Of a stretch of DNA of 64,000 bases, positions 9,620-17,480 are shown piece by piece. Source of the stretch: CAVYHJ01 sp963768165 [NCBI: uncultured bacterium]. Its GTDB lineage: Bacteria > UBP4 > UBA4092. The DNA is taken from assembly GCA_963768165.1 (NCBI GenBank), contig CAVYHJ010000026.1, positions 186,001-250,000 on the forward strand. Reading direction: 5' to 3'. Both the position numbers and the translations under genes were made by a program. The number at the start of each line of letters is the position of its first letter. Position 1 is the stretch's first letter. The notes below the pieces were generated by a model. The model saw only the letters and a list, made by a program, of their open reading frames with translations, had not been told where the DNA came from and did no database searches.

Positions 9620-10429
9620 ATGTTTTCAAAAGATATAAAGTCTCAAGTCTCAGGTCACAAGTTTCAAGTTCCTATTTCTTATCGCCTGCATTCTTTTTTC
9701 TGTATTGTTTTGCTTTTAAGCGTTTTTTCTGTTGTGTCGGGAATGAACGATCCTCTTAATACTAGACTTGAATCCCAAAACTTGAAATTGTTTCCAAGTG
9801 CTCCTGGTGCACCCAAAGCCCCGACAAATTTAAAGGCACAATTATTTTATGTATTGGGCAACATCATGGAGGCAAAATTAACTTGGAACGATAATGCGAC
9901 GAATGCAGACGGGTTTGGTATTGAACGGAACATAGATACAAACCAATTCTTGTTATTGAATACAACCGATTCCGGCGTGACGACGTATATTGATTTTGGT
10001 TTATTGGCGAATCATACATATTGCTATAAAGTATATTCATTTAGTACAACTGGTGGCGGGAATTCCGGGTTTACGAATGAAGCCTGTATCACGACCCCGG
10101 CAGAAGTGGTTACTATTCCTACTAATTTGTCTGCTTTAGCTCTTTCAAATACTCAAATCCAACTTACCTGGGAGTATGTCTCAATAAATGAAACCGGATT
10201 TGGAATTGAATGTTCTTTAGACTCCGGCACGACGTGGTCGTTATTAACGACTGTAGGTTACGGTGTAACCTATTTTCTTCATTCTGGATTAATTCCCGGA
10301 CAAAGGTATTGTTATCAAGTGTATGCTTTTGATAATTTTGGCCGGACGTCTAATTCCAATGAAGCATGTGCCACTACGGGTACTCTTCCCACCGCCGTTC
10401 AAAAAGGGAAATGGATGATGTTTCCATAA
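9620..10429 (+). CDS. Secreted or anchored protein with two fibronectin type III domains
   Basis: A 269-residue protein counted from the ATG at 9620; an upstream TTG at 9578 is also open but less likely. A hydrophobic segment (SFFCIVLLLSVFSVVSG, about residues 25-43) suggests a signal peptide or N-terminal anchor. Two FN3 domains follow, each with a Pro-x-Asn-Leu-x-Ala opening, a LTW core and a (Y/N)-x-YCYKVY or RYCYQVYAF strand. FN3 pairs like this occur in exported bacterial surface proteins. The first residues are encoded by a degenerate heptanucleotide repeat (9639-9670), so the true N terminus is uncertain. No enzymatic domain is visible. Confidence 0.65.
   Translation: MFSKDIKSQVSGHKFQVPISYRLHSFFCIVLLLSVFSVVSGMNDPLNTRLESQNLKLFPSAPGAPKAPTNLKAQLFYVLGNIMEAKLTWNDNATNADGFGIERNIDTNQFLLLNTTDSGVTTYIDFGLLANHTYCYKVYSFSTTGGGNSGFTNEACITTPAEVVTIPTNLSALALSNTQIQLTWEYVSINETGFGIECSLDSGTTWSLLTTVGYGVTYFLHSGLIPGQRYCYQVYAFDNFGRTSNSNEACATTGTLPTAVQKGKWMMFP
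9639..9670. repeat. Degenerate heptanucleotide repeat (AGTYTCA units) inside a coding region
   Basis: AGTCTCA, AGTCTCA, GGTCACA, AGTTTCA and a partial AGTT follow each other without spacers. The same unit forms arrays at 37084-37108 and 63173-63204. Here it lies in the 5' part of the FN3 gene and encodes part of the residues before the signal-like segment. Confidence 0.75.
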
Positions 10430-10858
10430 CCCGTATTTGAAAAGAATTCCATAAAAACCACTACTTCACCGGGACTTTTCTCCTAAGGAGATCATTAAAG
10501 GATTGTTTTTTTGCAAGGATAGTCGGAAAAAAAGGTTGGAGGAGAGAATAAGTGAAGGTTTTTTCATCTATCGCCGGTTATGTGAAAGTTTATGTTTCAG
10601 ATAAACCGATAAATTTCAACGTATAAAAGAAAACCTTTCCAACTAACTTTTGGGAAAATATGCCTGGATTTTATGTGGGCATTTCGATCCTCGATATTCT
10701 CCGGTTCCTTCAATGTTTATCCATTTCTCGAATTCCTCTCATTGACAATTTATATACTGCCTATTAATATATATTGTAACTTGTGAATTTTATTGCAAGC
10801 ATTCATGTCTCGTGTCAAACGGGATTTGTATTATTATCTTCCACATAAGGAATCTATT
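10430..10858. other. 429-bp intergenic region with a promoter
   Basis: No gene is visible. The left part has a purine-rich stretch without clear structure. The right part carries the TTGACA-N17-TAATAT promoter that is annotated separately. An in-frame TTG at 10793 would extend the aminotransferase by 22 residues, but the ATG at 10859 has the better ribosome-binding site. Confidence 0.6.
10742..10770 (+). promoter_or_regulatory. Sigma70-like promoter for the aminotransferase-serA operon
   Basis: TTGACA at 10742-10747 and TAATAT at 10765-10770 are separated by exactly 17 bases in A/T-rich DNA, about 90 bp upstream of the ATG at 10859. It is the closest match to a housekeeping promoter in the window. 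Confidence 0.75.
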
Positions 10859-11989
10859 ATGAAAAAACGTTATATAATGACCCCCGGACCGGTGGATGTT
10901 CCCCCTCAAGTATTATTGGCTATGGCTCAGCCCATTATCCATCATCGTTCCCCGGATTACACACCAATTTTTAAAGAAGTAAATGAGGGTTTAAAGTATG
11001 TTTTCCAAACTAAAAATGCCGTATTGAGTTTTGCCAGTTCCGGTTCCGGCGCGATGGAATCGGCAGTAGTCAATCTCCTTTCTCCCGGGGATAAAATGCT
11101 CGCCGTGCAAGGCGGGAAATTCGGTGAACGCTGGACGGATATCGGAAAAGCTTACGGCTTGAATCCTATTGTAATTGACGTGATCTGGGGAGAAGCCGTT
11201 GACCTGCGGGTAATCGAAAAACACCTGCAAGAAAATCCTGATATTAAAGCCGTTTATATTACGTTATGTGAATCCTCCACAGGCGTATTGACGGATATTA
11301 AAACAATCGCAGAAATCGTTAATAAAACGAACGCTGTCTTGGTGGTAGACGCGATTAGCGGGCTATTAACCACACCGATGAAGACGGATGAATGGAATAT
11401 TGATGTGGTAGTTGCCGGTTCGCAAAAAGCCTTGATGTGTCCACCGGGAATGGCATTTACCTCTGCTAGTGAAAAAGCTTGGAAATTGGTGGAAGTATCC
11501 AAATTACCCAAGTTTTATTTCTCCTGGAAATCCGCCAAGAAAAATTTAGATAAGGATACCACTACCTTTACTCCAGCAATCACAACCACCTTCGGTTTGC
11601 AAGCGGCATTGAAGATGATTAAAGACGAAGGTATTGAAAATGTTTGGGCACGCCATGACCGGCTGGCAAAAGCGATGCGTACCGGTGTTCAAGCGCTGGG
11701 TTTGGAATTGTATGCGAAGGCTCCTGCGCCTACCTTAACCGCCATCAAGGTTCCCAACGGCGTGGATGGAAAAGCTTGGGTGAAAACTTTGCGGGATAAA
11801 TATGGCGTGACCGTAGCGGGCGGTCAGGGGGATGTCACCGGGAAAATAATTCGTGTGGCGCAAATGGGATATGCTTCGACTTTCGATGTAATTTTGGCAT
11901 TATCTGCCATTGAACTATCATTGAATGATTTAGGTTATAAAGTGGAATTGGGTATAGGAATTAAAGCCGCGGAAGGTGCCTTACAATGA
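10859..11989 (+). CDS. Class V aminotransferase (serine-pyruvate/alanine-glyoxylate/phosphoserine type)
   Basis: A 376-residue PLP enzyme of the alanine-glyoxylate/serine-pyruvate aminotransferase family. It opens with the family motif MTPGPVDVPPQVLLAM, has the GSGAMESAV phosphate-binding stretch, an Asp in VVDAISG, and the PLP lysine in VVAGSQKALMCPPG. The ATG at 10859 follows AAGGAAT; the upstream TTG was not used. The stop overlaps the serA ATG in an ATGA arrangement. Because the next gene makes 3-phosphohydroxypyruvate, this enzyme most likely supplies the phosphoserine aminotransferase step (a similar pair exists in Thermotoga), but aspartate, alanine or glyoxylate use cannot be excluded. 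Confidence 0.88.
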   Translation: MKKRYIMTPGPVDVPPQVLLAMAQPIIHHRSPDYTPIFKEVNEGLKYVFQTKNAVLSFASSGSGAMESAVVNLLSPGDKMLAVQGGKFGERWTDIGKAYGLNPIVIDVIWGEAVDLRVIEKHLQENPDIKAVYITLCESSTGVLTDIKTIAEIVNKTNAVLVVDAISGLLTTPMKTDEWNIDVVVAGSQKALMCPPGMAFTSASEKAWKLVEVSKLPKFYFSWKSAKKNLDKDTTTFTPAITTTFGLQAALKMIKDEGIENVWARHDRLAKAMRTGVQALGLELYAKAPAPTLTAIKVPNGVDGKAWVKTLRDKYGVTVAGGQGDVTGKIIRVAQMGYASTFDVILALSAIELSLNDLGYKVELGIGIKAAEGALQ

Positions 11990-13569
11990 AAATATTAGTT
12001 GCTGACCCGTTGTCCGAAAAAGGGATGGTCCTCTTAAAAAACGATCCGGAAATACAGGCGGATTTAAAACCTGGACTCAAACCCGAAGAAATTCTAAAGA
12101 TTATCGGCGAGTATGATGGGATGATTGTCCGTAGTGAAACACAAGTCACGGAAGAAATTATTAACGCAGGCAAAAAATTAAAAGTAATTGGCCGAGCGGG
12201 TGTGGGTCTCGATAATATTGATGTTCCAGCCGCCACCCGGCGAGGGATTATCGTGATGAATGTCCCCGGCGGGAATACCATTTCAACAGCAGAACATACT
12301 TGTTCTCTCTTACTCTCCTTGTCTCGCAATATTCCGCAGGCGTTTATTTCTTTAAAATCGGGCAAATGGGACAGGAAAAAATTTACAGGCGTAGAGCTTT
12401 TTGGTAAAGCTCTTGGCGTCGTGGGTTTGGGTCGGATTGGTATGGAAGTTACCAAACGGATGCAAGCCTTTGGTATGCATGTTTTGGCGTATGATCCCTA
12501 TGTCACCAAAGAGCGCGGCGACCAATTGGGAGTTAAGATTGTTGAATTGAAAGAGATTTTTACTCAAGCGGATTATATTACCGTGCACGTTCCTTTAACA
12601 AAAGAGACCAAAGCCTTGATTGGTGAGAATGAAATGAAGCTTATGAAAAAGGGTGTCCGGCTTATCAACTGCGCACGCGGCGGTATTATTGACGAAAAAG
12701 CACTTTATGAAAATTTGAAATCTGGAAAAGTTGCGGCGGCAGCGGTGGATGTTTTCGAGAAAGAACCTCCTCCACAGGATCATCCCTTATTGACCTTGGA
12801 GAACTTTATTTGCACACCTCATTTGGGTGCCGCCACAACCGAAGCTCAAGTCCAGGTCGCTGTGGATATTGCGCAACAATTAGTAGATGCTTTGAAAGGG
12901 AAAATGGTGCGCAACGCCTGTAACATTCCTTCCGTGGAACCGGAAGTATTGGCAACCATTGGTCCTTATCTAACATTGGCGGAAAAACTGGGTAGTTTGC
13001 ATTCCCAATTGATTGAAGGCCGGGTGGAAGAAATTCATATTCGCTATAGCGGGGATGTATCTGGTTTGAATGTCGCGCCGATTACCATTGCGGTTGTGAA
13101 AGGATTTTTGGAGCCCATACTCAAAGAAAATATTAATTATGTGAACGCACCATTCATTGCCAAAGAACGTGGAATTCGTGTGGTGGAATCTAAATCAACG
13201 GAAGTCGAAGATTATGCTACTTTAATTACCATTTCCGCCAAGATAGACGGACAGGAACGGGTCGTATCAGGCACCCTTTTTGGAAAAAGAGATTTACGGC
13301 TGGTACGCTTGGACGACTATCGTATCGAATGTGACCCCTCAGGCTACTTGCTCATTCTCAGTAACGAAGACGTTCCCGGAATTGTCGGGAGTGTTGGAAC
13401 ACTTCTTGGAAAACATAAAGTCAATATCGCCGGAATGGCGCTAGGTCGAAATGTCAAAGGCGGAAAAGCAGTAACGGGATTAAACGTGGATGAAGATATT
13501 TCTGAAAAAGTGCTTTCCGAACTCCGCAAACTGCCTCACGTTTTGGAAGCCAAGGTTGTAAAACTTTAA
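11986..13569 (+). CDS. serA: D-3-phosphoglycerate dehydrogenase
   Basis: A 527-residue enzyme that oxidises 3-phosphoglycerate with NAD+ in the first step of serine synthesis. It contains the catalytic/NAD domain (VGLGRIGMEV Rossmann motif near residue 148, INCARGGIIDE, and PHLGAAT with the catalytic His near 280), the intervening ASB domain (about 320-450), and a C-terminal ACT domain (about 452-527), the long form usually inhibited by serine. It overlaps the aminotransferase by 4 bases, so the two are translationally coupled. Its stop overlaps the stop of the convergent URO-D gene, leaving no room for a separate terminator. Confidence 0.95.
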   Translation: MKILVADPLSEKGMVLLKNDPEIQADLKPGLKPEEILKIIGEYDGMIVRSETQVTEEIINAGKKLKVIGRAGVGLDNIDVPAATRRGIIVMNVPGGNTISTAEHTCSLLLSLSRNIPQAFISLKSGKWDRKKFTGVELFGKALGVVGLGRIGMEVTKRMQAFGMHVLAYDPYVTKERGDQLGVKIVELKEIFTQADYITVHVPLTKETKALIGENEMKLMKKGVRLINCARGGIIDEKALYENLKSGKVAAAAVDVFEKEPPPQDHPLLTLENFICTPHLGAATTEAQVQVAVDIAQQLVDALKGKMVRNACNIPSVEPEVLATIGPYLTLAEKLGSLHSQLIEGRVEEIHIRYSGDVSGLNVAPITIAVVKGFLEPILKENINYVNAPFIAKERGIRVVESKSTEVEDYATLITISAKIDGQERVVSGTLFGKRDLRLVRLDDYRIECDPSGYLLILSNEDVPGIVGSVGTLLGKHKVNIAGMALGRNVKGGKAVTGLNVDEDISEKVLSELRKLPHVLEAKVVKL

Positions 13570-14627
13570 CACAACACCGCCTGATACATTGCTTTGATAT
13601 TTTCCAACGGGACATCGGGATTGATGGTATTGGCAGAAAATATAACAAGGTATGCCTTCCCTTTACAAATCTCAATCGCCTGATGAACTTTGGCAATAAT
13701 TTCCTTCGGAGTACAGACGGGCAATTCTGTTATGACCGATAAGGGGCCGAAGATAATCAGTTTTTGCCCATCCCGTGTACGTCTTTCCACTAATTCTTCC
13801 AATAGCATTCCACATTCCCGTTGAAATCCCTGTAACCCTTGAACACCGCAATCAATCAGGATATCCAGCAGTTGTCTCACATCGCCGTCACAATGCCAGA
13901 CCGGTTTGCCTCCGGCTTTTAATAACGGTTCGAGACTATAACGCAGATTGGGAGCATAATACTTTTCCATGAATTTCGGAGACAGCATGGAGCCGGTTTG
14001 ATAACAAATATCCTCACCTAAAAATACCGCATGGGGGAAAAATCCATCATGTACGGCTTGCGCAACTAATCGAGATCGACAACGGCCCCTGGCACCGCCA
14101 ACTTCCATTAGTTTCTGCGCCCTGTCGAGGTAAAGGCCTACTACATAAAAGAAATTTTCATAGCCGAAATCTGCGTACCACGTGACTTTGGCTCCTGCTT
14201 CCCATTGAGAAGGCATCCAGACCATTTCTCCACAACGTTTCTGAACCTCATTCAATGAGCTTTTGAATTTTTCATATTCCGTTGCAAAATCAAATTGTGC
14301 CTCGATTTCTTCCGGTGTGGGTAATGCATCAATCTGTGCCAGTGTATCTTCGAGAGAAAGTCCCTTATTGGCGCGTTGATAAGTGGTATGATCCACAATA
14401 CGGTAATCTTTTTTATTGGCCGGAACATAAATATTGATTAAACCATCGGTACCCAGGTTTTCATACGCACGAACGGACACCCCTATCGGGTCTGACCAGA
14501 ATTGTTCCATAGAAGAGTTTGCCAACTGAACAATATATTCCGGACAGGCTATCCACCCTCCTAAGATGGGTGTCCTGTCTGGTTCCTTTAGTGCAAAAAC
14601 AGCTTCTAACCGTTCTCTTTGGGTCAT
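13566..14627 (-). CDS. Uroporphyrinogen decarboxylase-like methyltransferase (MtaA/CmuA-type family)
   Basis: A 353-residue member of the URO-D superfamily. The N terminus (TQRERLEAVFALKEPDRTP) and the later G-F-FPHAVFLGEDICYQTG, HCDGDV and GVQGLQGFQRE segments match the corrinoid methyltransferase branch rather than heme-pathway HemE. The gene lies 31 bp after a B12-binding corrinoid protein, a standard pairing in which the URO-D-like protein moves a methyl group to or from the cobalamin. The methyl donor or acceptor cannot be told; no MtaB/MtgB-type catalytic subunit or RamA-like reactivase is in the window. HemE activity is unlikely because of the partner gene. Confidence 0.8.
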   Translation of the reverse strand: MTQRERLEAVFALKEPDRTPILGGWIACPEYIVQLANSSMEQFWSDPIGVSVRAYENLGTDGLINIYVPANKKDYRIVDHTTYQRANKGLSLEDTLAQIDALPTPEEIEAQFDFATEYEKFKSSLNEVQKRCGEMVWMPSQWEAGAKVTWYADFGYENFFYVVGLYLDRAQKLMEVGGARGRCRSRLVAQAVHDGFFPHAVFLGEDICYQTGSMLSPKFMEKYYAPNLRYSLEPLLKAGGKPVWHCDGDVRQLLDILIDCGVQGLQGFQRECGMLLEELVERRTRDGQKLIIFGPLSVITELPVCTPKEIIAKVHQAIEICKGKAYLVIFSANTINPDVPLENIKAMYQAVLC

Positions 14628-14658
14628 CTGAGATAATTGGCATGAATCATTTAATGGA

Positions 14659-15300
14659 TTATTGGGTATGATTGACTAGTCGTTTTGCAACATCTACTGC
14701 CGTTGCAGCATCCTGGGCATAACCATCAGCGCCAATCTGATCGGCAAATTTTTGTGTTATCGGTGCTCCCCCGATCATAACTTTGACTTGATTTCGTAAT
14801 CCGGATTCCTGTAACGCAATAAGGATGTCTTTCATGGATGCCATTGTGGTTGTAATAAGTGCAGATAGGGCGATTATATCAGGGTTTTCACGTTTTATTG
14901 CTTCAAGAAATTTCTCTATGGAAACATCAATCCCAAGATCAATGATCTGAAAACCTGCACCTTCCAACATCATGGTAACCAGATTTTTCCCGATATCATG
15001 CAAATCTCCGGCTACTGTTCCTATAACCACTTTCCCGGCGTAATCAGAATTTGATTTGGCGAGAAGTGGTTTTAGAATATCCAGTCCTACATGCATGGCA
15101 CGAGCGGCAATCAATATATCGGGAATATAAAATTCTCTATTCTTAAACTTTTCCCCAACAACACTCATCCCCGAAATCAATCCCTTCTCCAAAAGTTCTT
15201 TTGCAGAAATGTTTTCCTTGATACCTTGATCAGTAAGCTCTTTTACTCTTTTGGCATTTCCGACAATCAGGGCATTCGACAATTCTTGAAAATTAAACAT
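14659..15300 (-). CDS. Corrinoid (B12-binding) methyl carrier protein
   Basis: A 213-residue protein of the MtaC/MtbC/MetH-type carriers. Residues 1-85 form the helical cap domain and residues about 90-213 the Rossmann-like cobalamin domain with the lower-ligand motif DLHDIGKN, followed by GxD-like (IDLGIDVS), SALITTTM and GGAPITQKFADQIGADGYAQDA, all typical. It would carry a methyl-cobalamin intermediate to the URO-D-like methyltransferase encoded directly downstream. No cobalamin riboswitch was recognised in the 278-bp upstream region. Confidence 0.9.
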   Translation of the reverse strand: MFNFQELSNALIVGNAKRVKELTDQGIKENISAKELLEKGLISGMSVVGEKFKNREFYIPDILIAARAMHVGLDILKPLLAKSNSDYAGKVVIGTVAGDLHDIGKNLVTMMLEGAGFQIIDLGIDVSIEKFLEAIKRENPDIIALSALITTTMASMKDILIALQESGLRNQVKVMIGGAPITQKFADQIGADGYAQDAATAVDVAKRLVNHTQ

Positions 15301-15578
15301 TACGTTTTACCGCCTTTTAAATTTTTTCTTTGATTAAATAGTAGCGATGACATAAATTGAGATTCGAAAATATATAGCTTATAGTTATTCAAAAAGGGTA
15401 ATCCACTGATATAAATCATAGCTTGGACTCAAGAAAACCTTTCACAATATCGGCTTCGGTTTTTTTATTATTATTTGTGTCCGAAATAACCTCCATTCTG
15501 TGTCTATTTCAATATTAGATATTATTATTTAATCTCAGAAAGAAAGAATTGTAAAATATTCCCTATAAAATTGCTTAA

Positions 15579-16055
15579 TTATTCTTTCATTCTCCACCGA
15601 ATATACCCAACAATCTCAAATCCTAATTTCTGATGCATCTTTAAACTGGCCTCGTTTTTAATATCGCAAGTGCTTTCATGGATAAACCCTTGCTCGGTCA
15701 GCCAATCGCTGATCCAGCCGAATAAAATCGTAGCATACCCCTTTCGCCGGTGAGATTCCAATGTCTCTATTTCTACATCGGCATATGACCGGTGAAAATA
15801 ATTTATTATAGCGACTGCGACCTTCTTCCCTTCGTCTATCAAATGAAACGTGTCCCCATATTTCTGGATTTTCATTTTTCCCAGTTTGATTTTACAAGGA
15901 CGGGTTTTGCGGAAGATATAACTGGCCGCATCCCCTTTTCTTCCGGTATACCGCGGATCCCGGTCGTCCCAAAACTCAATCCCGTATTCCTTTTCTGTCT
16001 TCCATAACCTGCCGGATACAATTTGAAATGCCGGCTTGAATTCTTTTTCAGCCAT
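15579..16055 (-). CDS. GNAT family N-acetyltransferase
   Basis: A 158-residue protein whose C-terminal half matches the GNAT fold: motif A is VEIETLESHRRKGYAT (acetyl-CoA pyrophosphate loop R-R-x-G-x-A) near residue 110, and motif B is NEASLKMHQKLGFEIVGYI at the end. The N-terminal 80 residues are not recognisable. The substrate is unknown. The gene stands alone on the minus strand between the corrinoid protein gene and the divergent pilin gene; its ribosome-binding site is weak. Confidence 0.8.
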   Translation of the reverse strand: MAEKEFKPAFQIVSGRLWKTEKEYGIEFWDDRDPRYTGRKGDAASYIFRKTRPCKIKLGKMKIQKYGDTFHLIDEGKKVAVAIINYFHRSYADVEIETLESHRRKGYATILFGWISDWLTEQGFIHESTCDIKNEASLKMHQKLGFEIVGYIRWRMKE

Positions 16056-16469
16056 AATAGATAAATATTTATAACACGTTTTAGCAATAGTTTATACTAT
16101 AATATAAAAATTTGTTGACAAAATGCCAAAAGAGGCGTAAATTTATCTGCATAAAGCATTTTTATTTATAACGTATCATATAACATAAAAAAGGGAAGGT
16201 GGTGGTAACTTATGAAATGAAAATGTTTTAATAAGTTAATAATTTTGATAACCGCAGGAGGTGTGGCAACGCAGATTAGAGATAGGGAATTTTCACTATT
16301 GGGAATTAAAATAATTGAACGCGGTTTATCAATATTCTGCCAGTAGTGGTGAAGTTGTGATAATGTAGTGCTTATGAAGAAGCCGGTATACGAGATTGAG
16401 TTTCTTCAAATTTCGAGTTTTAGAAAATAAAAATATTTGTGGTTTTAAATTGTATAGGAGATGAGTAAT
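16056..16469. other. 414-bp intergenic region, long leader of the pilin gene
   Basis: This stretch separates the divergent acetyltransferase and pilin genes. It holds a TTGACA-N17-TAAATT promoter candidate (16115-16143) and then about 330 bases of purine-rich leader. I looked for a GEMM-type cyclic di-GMP riboswitch, which often precedes pilin genes, and did not recognise its conserved core. Any regulatory RNA here would need covariance searching. Confidence 0.45.
16115..16143 (+). promoter_or_regulatory. Candidate sigma70-like promoter upstream of the pilin gene
   Basis: TTGACA at 16115-16120 and TAAATT at 16138-16143 are separated by 17 bases. The distance to the pilin ATG is about 330 bp, so this would give a long untranslated leader. 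Confidence 0.5.
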
Positions 16470-17105
16470 ATGATAAAACAGAAAAAAGGATTTACCCTGA
16501 TTGAATTGTTGATTGTTGTGGCAATTATTGCCATATTAGCAGCAATCGCAATACCGAATTTCCTTCAGGCACAAGTTCGGTCGAAAGTGGCCCGAGCGGA
16601 AGCGGATATGGCGTCTATCGCAGTAGCGTTAGAATCGTATGAAGTGGACAATGATACGTATCCCTATAGTGCGGCACCTATACCAGGTGTGCCTGGCGTG
16701 GACGGGTGGTTTAATTGCGGTCCGTGGAATAATTGGACGTGGAACGGTGAACCACTAAGTTTAACCACACCGATTTCCTACCTTTCGAGTGGAATACTCT
16801 GGGATCCTTTTCCAGATCTTAATAATAATCAAGGTGGTGCGGCGTCCTATCGGTATACGTGTAATGCCCAGATTTTGACAGAAGTATCCAATGACGTTCA
16901 GGCGGGTGATGCTAACTGGTACGATGCAGATAATCCGGTTGGACGTTCCATATATTGGTCGGCGTATGGAGTACCCAATGACAATGTACAATGGGTCGAG
17001 TGGAGTAATGGTCCTGCGTGTACCGATGTTGAGGGACAACCGACAGTGTATGATCCCACTAACGGTACCGTTAGTAACGGAAATATTTACCGGTTTGGAC
17101 CCTAA
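16470..17105 (+). CDS. Type IV pilin / type II secretion pseudopilin-like protein
   Basis: A 211-residue protein with a class III signal peptide: a short basic leader (MIKQKKG), a Gly before Phe at the prepilin peptidase site, Glu at position 5 of the mature protein, and a long hydrophobic helix ending in AIAIPNFLQAQ. The ATG at 16470 was chosen because AGGAG lies nine bases upstream; the ATG at 16461 directly abuts that site. The C-terminal part (YEVDNDTYPYS, then many Asn, Trp, Gly and Pro) resembles the globular domains of pseudopilins common in uncultivated Gram-negative phyla. It stands alone with its own terminator, unlike a secretion-system operon. Confidence 0.87.
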   Translation: MIKQKKGFTLIELLIVVAIIAILAAIAIPNFLQAQVRSKVARAEADMASIAVALESYEVDNDTYPYSAAPIPGVPGVDGWFNCGPWNNWTWNGEPLSLTTPISYLSSGILWDPFPDLNNNQGGAASYRYTCNAQILTEVSNDVQAGDANWYDADNPVGRSIYWSAYGVPNDNVQWVEWSNGPACTDVEGQPTVYDPTNGTVSNGNIYRFGP

Positions 17106-17138
17106 TATAAAGAAGATTTCATAGAAAGTTTGTAATTA

Positions 17139-17179
17139 AGGGAATTGATAAAGAAAAGCTGTCAGTTCCCTGATTTTTT
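17139..17179 (+). terminator. Rho-independent terminator of the pilin gene
   Basis: A 12-bp stem (17139-17150 with 17160-17171, two G-U pairs), a 9-base loop and then GATTTTTT (T run 17174-17179), 33 bp after the pilin stop. Confidence 0.75.
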
Positions 17180-17332
17180 ATAGCCTTTAACTTAGTAGGG
17201 TTTTGTAGTAATATCTTTATTCTGTACTTCGGTTAGAAGAATCTGAGGAATTCCTACAAATTTGTCTTTCTATAGGCTTCTTCGTAACGTTTCTTTTACA
17301 CGCTGATGAACAGAGTTTAATTTGTAGAATGA

Positions 17333-17385
17333 ATAAGAAATAGGTACATATTTGATAATTCAATACTTGGAGACCTATTTCTTAT
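17333..17385. repeat. 13-bp perfect inverted repeat in the pilin/CHC2 intergenic region
   Basis: ATAAGAAATAGGT at 17333-17345 is matched exactly by its reverse complement at 17373-17385, with a 27-base loop. It lies about 95 bp upstream of the CHC2-GGDEF gene. There is no T tract, so an operator or leader structure is more likely than a terminator. The rest of this 375-bp gap (17106-17480) holds only the pilin terminator and no gene. Confidence 0.7.
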
Positions 17386-17480
17386 AAAAATGATAGAGGT
17401 CGGAGACTTGGCATAGAATTGGCTGTAATTAATAGCTTAGCGAAGGGTCATAATTATTATTCCTAAAGGAATATATCGGT

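Noticed and set aside
11961-12455. A 164-codon minus-strand open frame
   Set aside because: It overlaps the serA Rossmann domain and the aminotransferase end, both clearly coding on the plus strand.
16140-16460. Possible GEMM cyclic di-GMP riboswitch before the pilin gene
   Set aside because: I could not find the conserved core of the aptamer; only a structural search could rescue this idea.
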